A stretch of DNA of 9,984 nucleotides. Origin: Rickettsiaceae bacterium (lineage in GTDB: Bacteria > Pseudomonadota > Alphaproteobacteria > Rickettsiales > Rickettsiaceae). The notes below the pieces were generated by a model. It had not been told where the DNA came from. It was given only the letters and a program-made list of their open reading frames with translations, and did no database searches. The stretch lies in the NCBI GenBank assembly GCA_021741085.1, contig JAIOYM010000042.1, positions 1-9,984 of the forward strand. Reading direction: 5' to 3'. The translations under genes and the position numbers were made by a program. This document shows positions 1 through 6,057 of this stretch, in pieces; the first letter of the stretch is position 1; each line of letters starts with the position of its first letter.

Positions 1-671
1 GTGAAGGTGTGCAACAAGCTTTATTGAAATTAATTGAAGGGACGGTAGCTTCAGTAGCCTCAAACGGCGGTAGAAAACATCCGCAACAAGATTTTTTACA
101 AATTGATACTTCAAATATTTTGTTTATCTGTGGTGGAGCATTTGTGGGCGTAGATAAAATAATAGAGCAAAGAACCAATAAATCATCTATAGGTTTTGGA
201 GCTTCAATAAAAGATAGCAATAATACTACTAAACATTCAGAACTATTAAAACAGTTGGAAGTAGATGACCTAATTAAATATGGTATGATTCCAGAATTCA
301 TGGGAAGATTTCCTGTAATTGCTACCCTGAACGAACTTGAACAAAAAGATTTGATAGAGATTTTAACAACACCTAAACATTCCCTTATAAAACAATATAA
401 GAAATTATTTGAGTTAGATAATGTAGGTTTAGATTTTACGGATGAATCTCTAGAATTGATAGCAACTAAAGCCTTTGAGAAAAAAACCGGTGCTAGAGGT
501 CTAAGAGCTATTTTAGAAAATTTGTTGCTGGATACTATGTATGATCTTGATGATCACTACCAAGGCTCAAAAATGCTGGTAGAAGTATCTTCTGTTAATG
601 ACGTTAAAGAGTTAACAATTAAGAATAATTCGCCTGAAAAAATTAGTAAGAAAAAAGTTGTGGGAGCCTAA
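1..671 (+). CDS. clpX: ATP-dependent Clp protease ATP-binding subunit ClpX, C-terminal part (5' end outside window)
   Basis: ClpX is the AAA+ unfoldase that feeds substrates into the ClpP protease in the cytoplasm. The reading frame is open from base 3 to the TAA at 669-671 and gives about 222 residues, roughly the last half of a protein of usually about 420 aa. The GTG at 9-11 is an internal Val codon in the conserved EGVQQALLKLIEGT block, not a start. Visible motifs are the pore-loop GGRKHPQQ (Arg-Lys-His at 72-80), GGAFVGVDKIIEQR, the ClpP-docking tripeptide IGF (189-197), PEFMGRFPV with the arginine-finger-type Arg, and the sensor-2 segment KKTGARGLRAI. The tail after the LLDTMYDL helix ends in a short Lys-rich stretch. 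In many alphaproteobacteria clpP and the N-terminal zinc-binding part of ClpX would lie upstream; they are not visible here. Identification is secure. Confidence 0.98.
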   Translation, partial: EGVQQALLKLIEGTVASVASNGGRKHPQQDFLQIDTSNILFICGGAFVGVDKIIEQRTNKSSIGFGASIKDSNNTTKHSELLKQLEVDDLIKYGMIPEFMGRFPVIATLNELEQKDLIEILTTPKHSLIKQYKKLFELDNVGLDFTDESLELIATKAFEKKTGARGLRAILENLLLDTMYDLDDHYQGSKMLVEVSSVNDVKELTIKNNSPEKISKKKVVGA

Positions 672-675
672 TGCA

Positions 676-696
676 AAGCATTTGATTTAAATGCTT
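676..696 (+). terminator. Possible clpX transcription terminator hairpin
   Basis: An 8-bp perfect inverted repeat (AAGCATTT, 5-nt loop, AAATGCTT) begins 5 bp after the clpX stop. There is no real T-run after it, so it is a weak intrinsic terminator at best. Its right arm overlaps the first bases of the adjoining repeat copy (CTTCTACGTTACCGC, also seen at 9796), so part of the hairpin may come from the repeat. Confidence 0.35.
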
Positions 697-700
697 CTAC

Positions 701-900
701 GTTACCGCTAGGGGATGTTGCTTCTCTTTGTATTAGAATGGCTAAAATGCCTGGAAAGTCAAGCTATAGTGTCATCACGAGCCGCGAGCGAAGCGATGCG
801 AGCGTGGTGATCCAGTTATCTAACCTTTCTTTGTATATGTATGGAAGGAGTCATTTATCCTGGATTGCCACGCTTTGCAAGCTCGCAATGACGCTATCAC
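701..900 (+). repeat. Modular hairpin repeat, family 1, copy 1 (basic 200-bp form)
   Basis: First of four head-to-tail copies. Head module: TTACCGCTAGGGGATGTT, then TAGAAT, GCCTGGAAAGTCAAGC and TAGTGTCATCACG. Tail module: two facing arms. The left arm (771-815) runs from GTCATCACGAGC to GCGTGGTGATCCAG; the right arm (860-892) runs from CTGGATTGCCACGC to GCTCGCAATGAC. Each arm can fold as its own imperfect hairpin and the two arms are also inverted repeats of each other. The arm ends resemble the GTCATTGCGAGC...GCAATCCAG type of dispersed repeat found in Rickettsiales and other genomes (general knowledge, not checked). No open frame spans it. Confidence 0.85.
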
Positions 901-1103
901 ATTACCGCTAGGGGATGTTGCTTTTCTTTGTATTAGAATGGCTGGAATGCCTGGAAAGTCAAGCTATAGTGTCATCACGAGCCGTGAGCTTGCGAACTAG
1001 CGTGGTGATCCAGTTATCTAACCTTTCTTTTTTAATATGTATGGAAGGAGTCGGTTGTCCTGGATTGCCTCGCTCTTAAAAGAGCTCGCAATGACGCTAT
1101 CAC
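901..1103 (+). repeat. Modular hairpin repeat, family 1, copy 2 (basic 203-bp form)
   Basis: Direct tandem copy of the 701-900 unit and very similar through the head module. The left arm is 971-1013. The right arm is 1060-1095; its inner stem differs from copy 1 (GCTCTT/AAGAGC instead of GCTT/AAGC) but is still self-complementary. It ends in the junction GCTATCAC that precedes every following copy. Confidence 0.85.
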
Positions 1104-1385
1104 ATTACCGCTAGGGGATGTTTCTACTTCTTCTATATTAGAATTGCTTGAATGCCTTGAAAGTCAAGCTTTAGTGTTATCACGCTCTTTGCCTTGGCAA
1201 AGGAGGTATACGAAAATAATGTTTTGCTCTAGCCTTGGTTTGATAATATGTTAGCGCGTCATCACGAGCGTGAGCTTTGCGAACTAGCGTGGTGATCCAG
1301 TTATTAACTTCTTTTTAAAATTTTATTTAGAAGAGTCATTTTTCCTGGATTGCCACGCTTTGCAAGCTCGCAATGACGCTATCAC
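1104..1385 (+). repeat. Modular hairpin repeat, family 1, copy 3 (282 bp, carries an extra 82-bp module)
   Basis: Same head and same pair of arms (1258-1300 and 1345-1377) as copies 1 and 2. It also carries 82 bp placed between two near-identical 9-mers, GTTATCACG (1176-1184) and GTCATCACG (1258-1266). The extra module begins with a 7-bp perfect hairpin CTTTGCC-TT-GGCAAAG (1187-1202), then CGAAAATAATGTTTTGCTC and TAGCCTTGGTTTGATAATA. Copies 1 and 2 have a single GTCATCACG at this point, so the module looks like an insertion with target duplication, or it was deleted from copies 1 and 2 by recombination between the 9-mers. Confidence 0.85.
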
Positions 1386-1578
1386 ATTACCGCTAGAGGA
1401 TGTTTCTTCTTTTATAATAGAATTGCTTGAATGCCTGGATAGTCAAGCTATAGTGTCATCACGCTCTTTGCTCATAGCAAAGGGCAGCATGCGAAAATAA
1501 TAGTTTGCTCTAGCCTTGGTTTGATAATATGTTAGTTCGGCTGCTTGGGTGAGCTTGCGAACTAGCGTGGCAATCCAG
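1386..1578 (+). repeat. Modular hairpin repeat, family 1, copy 4 (right arm degenerate or missing)
   Basis: Head module as in the other copies, then the extra module with hairpin CTTTGCT-CAT-AGCAAAG (1466-1482). Unlike copy 3 it has no second GTCATCACG. Instead TTCGGCTGCTTGGG leads directly into GTGAGCTTGCGAACTAGCG and GGCAATCCAG. The facing right arm is not recognisable beyond a vague trace (GAGTTTGCAATAACG, 1659-1673). The copy at 9796 shares the TTCGGCTGCTTGGG variant, so copies 4 and 5 form a subtype. Confidence 0.75.
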
Positions 1579-1845
1579 CATAAACAACTCTTCTATACAT
1601 AGGTTATGTATTATTTTTGAGGAAGTGATATGAGAACGTCATAACAGCTTAACTCAAAGAGTTTGCAATAACGCCCCCAAATTTTCGCAATTGAATTTGA
1701 CTTACTTTAAAAGTTTAAAATATAGCTTAACTCCGTTAGTTAGTAACAAAGAAGGGTAAAGAGCCTAAAACCAAAACAAATGCTTGTAATTAATAATATC
1801 AATTTTCATAAAGAGCAACAAGTCATGAAGGCAATAACTTATAAT
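1579..1845. other. Gene-free spacer with decayed repeat traces
   Basis: No convincing ORF or RNA gene. Two inverted traces of the right end of the 103-bp repeat are visible: AGCTTAACTC at 1646-1655, and a 28-base segment at 1720-1747 whose reverse complement matches 1921-1948 at 22 of 28 positions. The block 1720-1948 is therefore bounded by an imperfect inverted repeat. The tract looks like eroded repeat DNA. Confidence 0.5.
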
Positions 1846-1948
1846 GAGCCTGGTTGCAACATAAAACAAGTAGCGTAATTTTTTGATTTTCGGCAGGCCT
1901 TTTGTTGCGGCTTTAAAACCGTCACTAGCTTTTCGAGTTAAGCTATAT
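1846..1948 (+). repeat. 103-bp repeat, family 2, copy 1
   Basis: The segment from GAGCCTGGTTGCAACATAAA to GAGTTAAGCTATAT matches 7956-8057 at about 80% identity with a few single-base indels. Shared blocks include TTGCAACATAAAA, AGCGTAATT, GCAGGCC, TTTGTTGC, GTCACTAGCTTTT and GAGTTAAGCTATAT. TTGCAACA near the start and TGTTGCGG at 1902-1909 can partly pair. The right end lies 8 bp beyond the stop codon of the 72-aa gene on the minus strand, so transcripts of that gene would run straight into it. Confidence 0.75.
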
Positions 1949-1956
1949 CTTTCTAA

Positions 1957-2175
1957 CTACCTGCCTGAAGATGAAGCAACCGCCCAAGCTATAGGGTTGC
2001 CTTCGTCGTTTAACACCAAGGTGCCATCCTCATATTGAGCACACATCTGTTTCTTGCCAGAAATTGGTACTAATTTTACAGGTATTATCTCTTTACCTTG
2101 ATACTTAAATTTTTTAACTGCACCCCTAGCATTAGGGTTATTTTTACTTTTTAATGCTGTTTTTGCTTTACTCAT
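1957..2175 (-). CDS. Small conserved-looking basic protein of unknown function (72 aa)
   Basis: I cannot name this protein. It opens with a Lys-rich, low-complexity stretch (KAKTALKSKNNPNARGAVKK), then a compact folded-looking part with VKLVPISGKKQMCAQYEDG and TLVLNDEGNPIAWAVASSS. There is no signal peptide or membrane segment, so it is probably cytoplasmic. It is supported as a gene by an ATG start with a TGGAG ribosome site (2186-2190) about 10 bases upstream, a near-perfect sigma-70 promoter (2264-2292), and normal amino-acid composition despite its size. The style (basic N-terminus, then a short beta-rich domain with one Cys) could fit a nucleic-acid-associated small protein, but that is a guess. 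It lies downstream of holA on the same strand with its own promoter, and its 3' end abuts a dispersed repeat. Confidence 0.8.
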   Translation of the reverse strand: MSKAKTALKSKNNPNARGAVKKFKYQGKEIIPVKLVPISGKKQMCAQYEDGTLVLNDEGNPIAWAVASSSGR

Positions 2176-2263
2176 AAGATGTTAACTCCAAATTTTTTGC
2201 CCTCAATAAAAGTGAGCATGCTTATTGATTTAAATTTTAAAACTATAGTTGTATCTGTGTAGT

Positions 2264-2292
2264 ATTCTACTCAAAAATCTATCTTGTGTCAA
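2264..2292 (-). promoter_or_regulatory. Sigma-70 promoter of the 72-aa gene
   Basis: On the minus strand, TTGACA (2287-2292) is followed by exactly 17 bp and TAGAAT (2264-2269). That is a perfect -35 and a 5/6 -10. Transcription would start near 2257, giving a leader of about 80 nt. The leader contains a 7-bp inverted repeat, TCAATAA/TTATTGA (2203-2209, 2222-2228), whose role is unknown. Confidence 0.75.
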
Positions 2293-2324
2293 AGACTATT
2301 CCTAGAAATAAAGAGCTTTTTAAC

Positions 2325-3341
2325 TTAATTTATCAATATACTGTTAGCTTGTTTAAGGTTAAAAAACAATTCTTCGTATACTAATTTTGCAGAAATATTG
2401 TTTGCTTTGAGCTCTTTTTCTGCATTCACTAAACAAACTATAGCTTTTGCAATATTTTTCATAGAGCTTTTCTCAGCAGCAGAGGTGAAATTATCTACAT
2501 ATTTAAAAAATATTGGCGGTTTGAGTTCTTTTATTAAAGTTTGCAAAGAGAGCCTAGCATCAGTTTGTTTAGCTAAAATAACGTAATATAAACTTACATA
2601 ATATTTCAAAAATGTTCTAATTAATAAAATCGGAGCAGTATTTGCAAAATCTATGTTTGCCAATTTTGAAAAATAAGCTTCAGCGTCATTTTTTATCAAA
2701 GCAAAGACTAATTCATCAATTTTATCAAAATCTCCACCTATATTACAGTCTTGCACTTCTTTCAAACCAATAGATTCTTTTGAATTTAATAACCAGCAAT
2801 GTAATTTATCCAACTCCATTTTTAATTGCTGTCTATTAGTAAAGTTACTAGCTAAATATTGCGCTGCTTCCTTTGTGATAATTGAGTTTTTGCTTTTACC
2901 GTATGCATCTATAAAATTCAATAACGCTCCAAGATCTTCTTCATAGCAAGCTAAACTTAACAAGTGAACATGATTTTCGAAGTTTTTTCGCAAAGTAGAA
3001 CTAGGGGGTAATTCATTTGCCATTACTACAAGCAAATTAGAGCTGTTTTGCGAGCATATAGCATCCATAGCTTCAATAGACATAGATTGACCAGGTTCTG
3101 TTATTCTAATCAGCTCTTTTGAAGCAAATAAGCTTCCTGTGTTAAGTAGAATGGTTAGATTATGTGCTTTTAACCAATCAGAGCCAGATTTCGTTTGGAT
3201 CTCATAGTTACAATAATTTTTTATTTCATTAAAAAAATAACTCAGTAAGCCTTGATTAGGGCCGTATAATAATATGCCTTTAAAAGTTTTATCTTTTAGT
3301 TTAGCTAAATTATTGAAGAAGTTATTTGGGTAGATTTTCAT
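2325..3341 (-). CDS. holA: DNA polymerase III subunit delta (HolA)
   Basis: HolA is the delta subunit of the clamp-loader complex; it opens the beta sliding clamp so that it can be loaded onto primed DNA. The 338-aa product has the usual family length (about 340). It begins MKIYPNNFFNNL, followed by the delta N-terminal signature KGILLYGPNQGL (residues 21-32), a degenerate P-loop-like segment as expected for non-ATPase delta. Later come the middle segment with LLVVMANELPPSSTLRK and the helical collar region with NRQQLKMELDKLHCWL. I chose the ATG at 3341: the sigma-70 promoter at 3371-3399 would start transcripts near 3364, so the in-frame TTG at 3356, which has no ribosome site, would have almost no leader. 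No strong Shine-Dalgarno is visible for the ATG either. The DnaA-box cluster lies directly upstream. Confidence 0.9.
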   Translation of the reverse strand: MKIYPNNFFNNLAKLKDKTFKGILLYGPNQGLLSYFFNEIKNYCNYEIQTKSGSDWLKAHNLTILLNTGSLFASKELIRITEPGQSMSIEAMDAICSQNSSNLLVVMANELPPSSTLRKNFENHVHLLSLACYEEDLGALLNFIDAYGKSKNSIITKEAAQYLASNFTNRQQLKMELDKLHCWLLNSKESIGLKEVQDCNIGGDFDKIDELVFALIKNDAEAYFSKLANIDFANTAPILLIRTFLKYYVSLYYVILAKQTDARLSLQTLIKELKPPIFFKYVDNFTSAAEKSSMKNIAKAIVCLVNAEKELKANNISAKLVYEELFFNLKQANSILIN

Positions 3342-3370
3342 AAATAGAGAATACAAAGTTATGTTAATAA

Positions 3371-3399
3371 ATTATAGTCTAGACTTATCCACCTGCCAA
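3371..3399 (-). promoter_or_regulatory. Sigma-70 promoter of holA with a DnaA box in its spacer
   Basis: On the minus strand, TTGGCA (3394-3399), 17 bp, then a perfect TATAAT (3371-3376). The expected start near 3364 gives a leader of about 23 nt to the ATG at 3341. A one-mismatch DnaA box (TTATCCACC, plus strand, 3385-3393) fills half of the spacer, so bound DnaA would be expected to compete with RNA polymerase. Confidence 0.75.
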
Positions 3400-3658
3400 C
3401 ATAATAAATAATATAATATATTATTATATAGTTGTTTTTGTAGGGTCTGAGGAAATGTGTATAACTTTTTATCCACAATGTTATCCACAGCTTGTGAACA
3501 GGATATCCTATTGCTTGTAAGCTTATTGGGCATAAAGCGTACAACCGAAATAAACCATTTTATAACTAAAGGTTGTTACTAGTGTATCCACATGTGTAAA
3601 TCTTTTGTATTGCATATGGATAGAATAGTTAGAAAAAAAAATCCAAAAGTTATCCACA
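3385..3658. other. DnaA-box cluster with adjacent A/T-only run: candidate replication origin or DnaA-controlled region
   Basis: Exact matches to TTATNCACA occur at 3456-3464 (minus), 3469-3477, 3481-3489 and 3650-3658 (plus). One-mismatch boxes lie at 3385-3393 (TTATCCACC) and 3584-3592 (GTATCCACA), with weaker ones near 3492-3500 and 3593-3601. Two exact boxes are spaced 12 bp start to start. A run of 30 bases of only A and T (3401-3430) sits between the outer box and the cluster, as expected for an unwinding element. No gene covers the area. The architecture is origin-like. The alternatives are a DnaA-titration site or a regulatory region for holA. I know of no Rickettsiales origin described between mutL and holA. 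Confidence 0.6.
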
Positions 3659-3755
3659 AATAATAAACAAGAATTACACATGATAATCACGCTGAGTTTC
3701 TTGCAAAAAACTAAGATTTAAGCTACTTATAGGGTTTAAGAAAGGTTAACTAAAA

Positions 3756-5606
3756 TTATTTTCTACCAAATAATTTTTCAATATCTTTTAATTTTAGTTC
3801 AACATATGTAGGACGACCGTGATTACACTGCCCAGCGTGAGGGGTATTTTCCATAGCTCTAAGTATGTCATTCATTTCCTCTATGTTTAATTGACGACCA
3901 GCTCTGATTGAATGATGACAGGCAAATGTTTCCACTATCTTTTCCGTAAGTTTTGTGGATGCATTCGCAGAACCCATATTAACTAGGTCGTCTAATAGAT
4001 CATTCACAAGCTGTTCTAGGTTGTTATCTGTGAATATTTTAGGTACGCTAAGCAGAGCAACAGAATGGTCATTAATAATCTTAAAATTCAAACCTAAATC
4101 TTTCAATTCTTCCAAATGTTTTTCAAGTAAAGTTAAACGCAAAGGATCAGCAATTTTTACAATTATAGGTACTAACAACCCCTGAGTAATTACTTTACCT
4201 TCTTTCATTTCTTCCTTTAATTTCTCATAGACTATTCTTTCATGTGCGGCATGTTGATCTGTGATTATTATTGAATCTTCGGTTTGACTTACAATGTAAG
4301 TTTTATGCAGTTGCGCACAGGAAGCGCCCAATGGATATACTTTTTGTTCAATGGAAGTTTTAGTATTTTGATAAGTTGGTTTTACCTGCGGAGCAATTTC
4401 AGATCTTGAAAAAATAGAAGATTGATAGTTGTTAGTAGTTTTATCGTGTAATTTGTCGTGTAAGTTTGCATGCTCATTTCTAGGTAAATTATTGGAATAA
4501 AAGGCTTGCGGACTGTTGTAACCATAGTTAATAGAAGGGTTGCCAGGTTGTATATTAACTTTAGCATAATTTTGTAATTTATCTGACATATCCGCGGCTT
4601 TGTGCCCAGCACTACAAAGGGCTTTATGCAAACTTGTCAATAGATCTTTACGCAACTGAGTTTCGTCTCGAAATCTTATTTCAGTTTTACATGGGTGTAC
4701 ATTTATATCAATAAAATAAGGGTCAATTTCTAGCATTAAAGCAAGTGCAGGATAACGACCCGATGTTATAAAATCTTGATAGGCAATTTTGGTAACTATA
4801 GATAATAATTTATCTTTTATAGGACGACCATTTACAAAAAAATATTGATCACTGGAGCTATTTCTATGAAAAGTAGGTAAGCCTACAAAGCCACTAATTT
4901 TAAAGTTATCATATATATCATTAACTGCTATACTGCTAGATACAAATTCCGAACTGATTGCTTCGGATATTCTTGCATGTAGTGAGTCATTATTTGTTAG
5001 GCAATTTTGAGCTTTAAAATCTAAAACTTGTTTTTGATTGTGCCAACAAGTAAAAGATATCGATGGATAAGAGATAGCAAGTTTACGAATTATATCTAAA
5101 CAAAAAGCTAATTCAACTTTGTCGGACTTTAAAAATTTCAGCCGAGCAGGTGTTGCAAAAAATAAATCTCTAATTTCAATTTTTGTGCCTTTAGGACAGC
5201 TTGCAGGGATGATATCTTTAGTACTATCATTATTTATAGAAAGCTTCCATCCACTACTAGAGTCGTTATCACAGCTGGTGATTGTTAATCTACTAATAGC
5301 TGCTATTGAAGCTAATGCTTCTCCGCGGAAACCAAAACTGAGAATATTTATTAAATCCTGAGAGTTTAATTTTGAAGTAGCGTGTCTATCGACCGAAAGC
5401 AGCAAATCTTCGCGACTCATTCCTAAGCCATTATCGGCAATAACAATAAGATTTTTACCAGCATCTTCTAGCCAGACATCTATTTTGTTTGCGCCTGCGT
5501 CTATTGAATTTTCTACGAGTTCTTTTACAACAGAGGCTGGGCGTTCTATTACTTCTCCGGCTGCGATTAAATTAATTACACCTTCTGATAAACGTTTTAT
5601 TTTCAT
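3756..5606 (-). CDS. mutL: DNA mismatch repair protein MutL (endonuclease type)
   Basis: MutL couples mismatch recognition by MutS to strand incision. The 616 residues match the usual length. The N-terminal GHKL ATPase is complete: KELVENSIDAG with the catalytic Glu29 and Asn33, ADNGLGM with Asp58, and GFRGEAL at 92-98. A Ser/Asn-rich linker covers about residues 335-420. The C-terminal dimerisation domain carries the metal-binding DQHAAHERIVYE motif (450-461, the DQHA(X)2E(X)4E pattern), ACHHSIRAG (562-570) and QCNHGRP (593-599). These mark the nicking MutL of bacteria without MutH. The usual Pro in the last motif (CPHGRP) is Asn here. The start is the ATG at 5604-5606, with an AGGG ribosome site 7 bases upstream. 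It lies 38 bp after the tRNA and may share its promoter; no strong terminator follows. Confidence 0.97.
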   Translation of the reverse strand: MKIKRLSEGVINLIAAGEVIERPASVVKELVENSIDAGANKIDVWLEDAGKNLIVIADNGLGMSREDLLLSVDRHATSKLNSQDLINILSFGFRGEALASIAAISRLTITSCDNDSSSGWKLSINNDSTKDIIPASCPKGTKIEIRDLFFATPARLKFLKSDKVELAFCLDIIRKLAISYPSISFTCWHNQKQVLDFKAQNCLTNNDSLHARISEAISSEFVSSSIAVNDIYDNFKISGFVGLPTFHRNSSSDQYFFVNGRPIKDKLLSIVTKIAYQDFITSGRYPALALMLEIDPYFIDINVHPCKTEIRFRDETQLRKDLLTSLHKALCSAGHKAADMSDKLQNYAKVNIQPGNPSINYGYNSPQAFYSNNLPRNEHANLHDKLHDKTTNNYQSSIFSRSEIAPQVKPTYQNTKTSIEQKVYPLGASCAQLHKTYIVSQTEDSIIITDQHAAHERIVYEKLKEEMKEGKVITQGLLVPIIVKIADPLRLTLLEKHLEELKDLGLNFKIINDHSVALLSVPKIFTDNNLEQLVNDLLDDLVNMGSANASTKLTEKIVETFACHHSIRAGRQLNIEEMNDILRAMENTPHAGQCNHGRPTYVELKLKDIEKLFGRK

Positions 5607-5644
5607 GAATTAACCCTGTTAGCTATATTGTTAGCTAGGAAGAT

Positions 5645-5721
5645 TGGTTGCGGGGGTAGGATTTGAACCTACGACCTTCAGATTATGAGCCTGCCGAGCT
5701 ACCAGACTGCTCCACCCCGCA
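5645..5721 (-). tRNA. Initiator tRNA-Met (CAT anticodon), CCA encoded
   Basis: The 77-nt cloverleaf reads TGCGGGG acceptor, GAGC/GCTC D stem, CTCATAA anticodon loop (CAT at 5685-5687 on the plus strand), the GGTTCAAATCC T arm, CCCCGC acceptor and encoded CCA. The A11-U24 pair, the long D loop with CTGGTA and overall likeness to bacterial tRNA-fMet identify the initiator type. Position 1 is U opposite A72, a weak pair of the kind seen in some alphaproteobacteria instead of the C-A mismatch. The anticodon stem is weaker than usual: the three G-C pairs typical of initiators are A29-U41, G30-C40 and G31-U39, and 27-43 is a G-A mismatch. Confidence 0.95.
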
Positions 5722-5764
5722 TTATGTTTAGAAAAAATCCAGATATAGATTTCTATTTTAGTAA

Positions 5765-5793
5765 TTTATACAAAAACGCAAAAAATACTGCAA
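5765..5793 (-). promoter_or_regulatory. Promoter of tRNA-fMet (and possibly mutL)
   Basis: On the minus strand, TTGCAG (5788-5793), 17 bp, then TATAAA (5765-5770). The start point would be near 5758, leaving a leader of about 37 nt before the mature tRNA end. No other good promoter is visible in the 38 bp between the tRNA and mutL, so mutL is probably read from here as well. Confidence 0.55.
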
Positions 5794-5984
5794 AAGCTCT
5801 TGTATTTACTAATCAAGTAATATTCTATCACGAATTTTGTATATGTCCATAGCTATCTTAAGAATTTAGTTTTAGAGATTTAAAAAGTGAAACTGCAAAC
5901 AGAACAAACCTCAGGTACAATATTGCTTATAAACATACCCCATACGTAACAATATATTAAATATTTGTGGTATAAACTCGTAGT

Positions 5985-6013
5985 TTGAATAGTATGTAGA
6001 AAAATACTATTTT
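5985..6013 (+). promoter_or_regulatory. Promoter-like sequence with an overlapping dyad upstream of the acidic ORF
   Basis: TTGAAT (5985-5990), 17 bp, TATTTT (6008-6013). A perfect 7-bp inverted repeat, ATAGTAT/ATACTAT with an 8-nt spacer (5989-6010), covers the space between the two hexamers, the right position for a repressor operator. The -10 begins a 22-bp motif (6008-6029) that recurs upstream of the ORF at 7105. The matches are only moderate and the region is AT-rich, so chance is possible. Confidence 0.4.
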
Positions 6014-6057
6014 ACCCGCAAAAGCTAATTTCAAACTAATTAATAAAAGAGGAAAAA

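Larger units (their letters stand above)
5722..6057. other. Divergent intergenic region between tRNA-fMet/mutL and the acidic ORF
   Basis: No ORF. It holds the minus-strand promoter of the tRNA (5765-5793) and, toward the right end, a dyad and promoter-like sequence for the plus-strand ORF at 6058. The middle part (about 5800-5980) shows nothing I can assign beyond AT-rich sequence and a possible extended -10 (TGGTATAAA, 5968-5976). Confidence 0.6.

Noticed and set aside
701..1578. CRISPR array
   Set aside because: The units are about 200 bp and repeat almost in full; there are no short identical repeats with unique spacers, and no cas genes are in view.
2398..2586. 62-aa plus-strand open frame inside holA
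   Set aside because: Antisense to a conserved gene, with no independent signals.
3359..3544. 61-aa minus-strand open frame in the DnaA-box region
   Set aside because: Its translation is dominated by the A/T run (Tyr/Ile-rich), it has no ribosome site, and it overlaps the holA promoter and the DnaA boxes.
3955..5361. Open frames antisense to or overlapping mutL (3955-4185, 4382-4612, 5119-5361)
   Set aside because: They lie wholly inside the well-conserved mutL gene and show no domain, ribosome site or promoter of their own.
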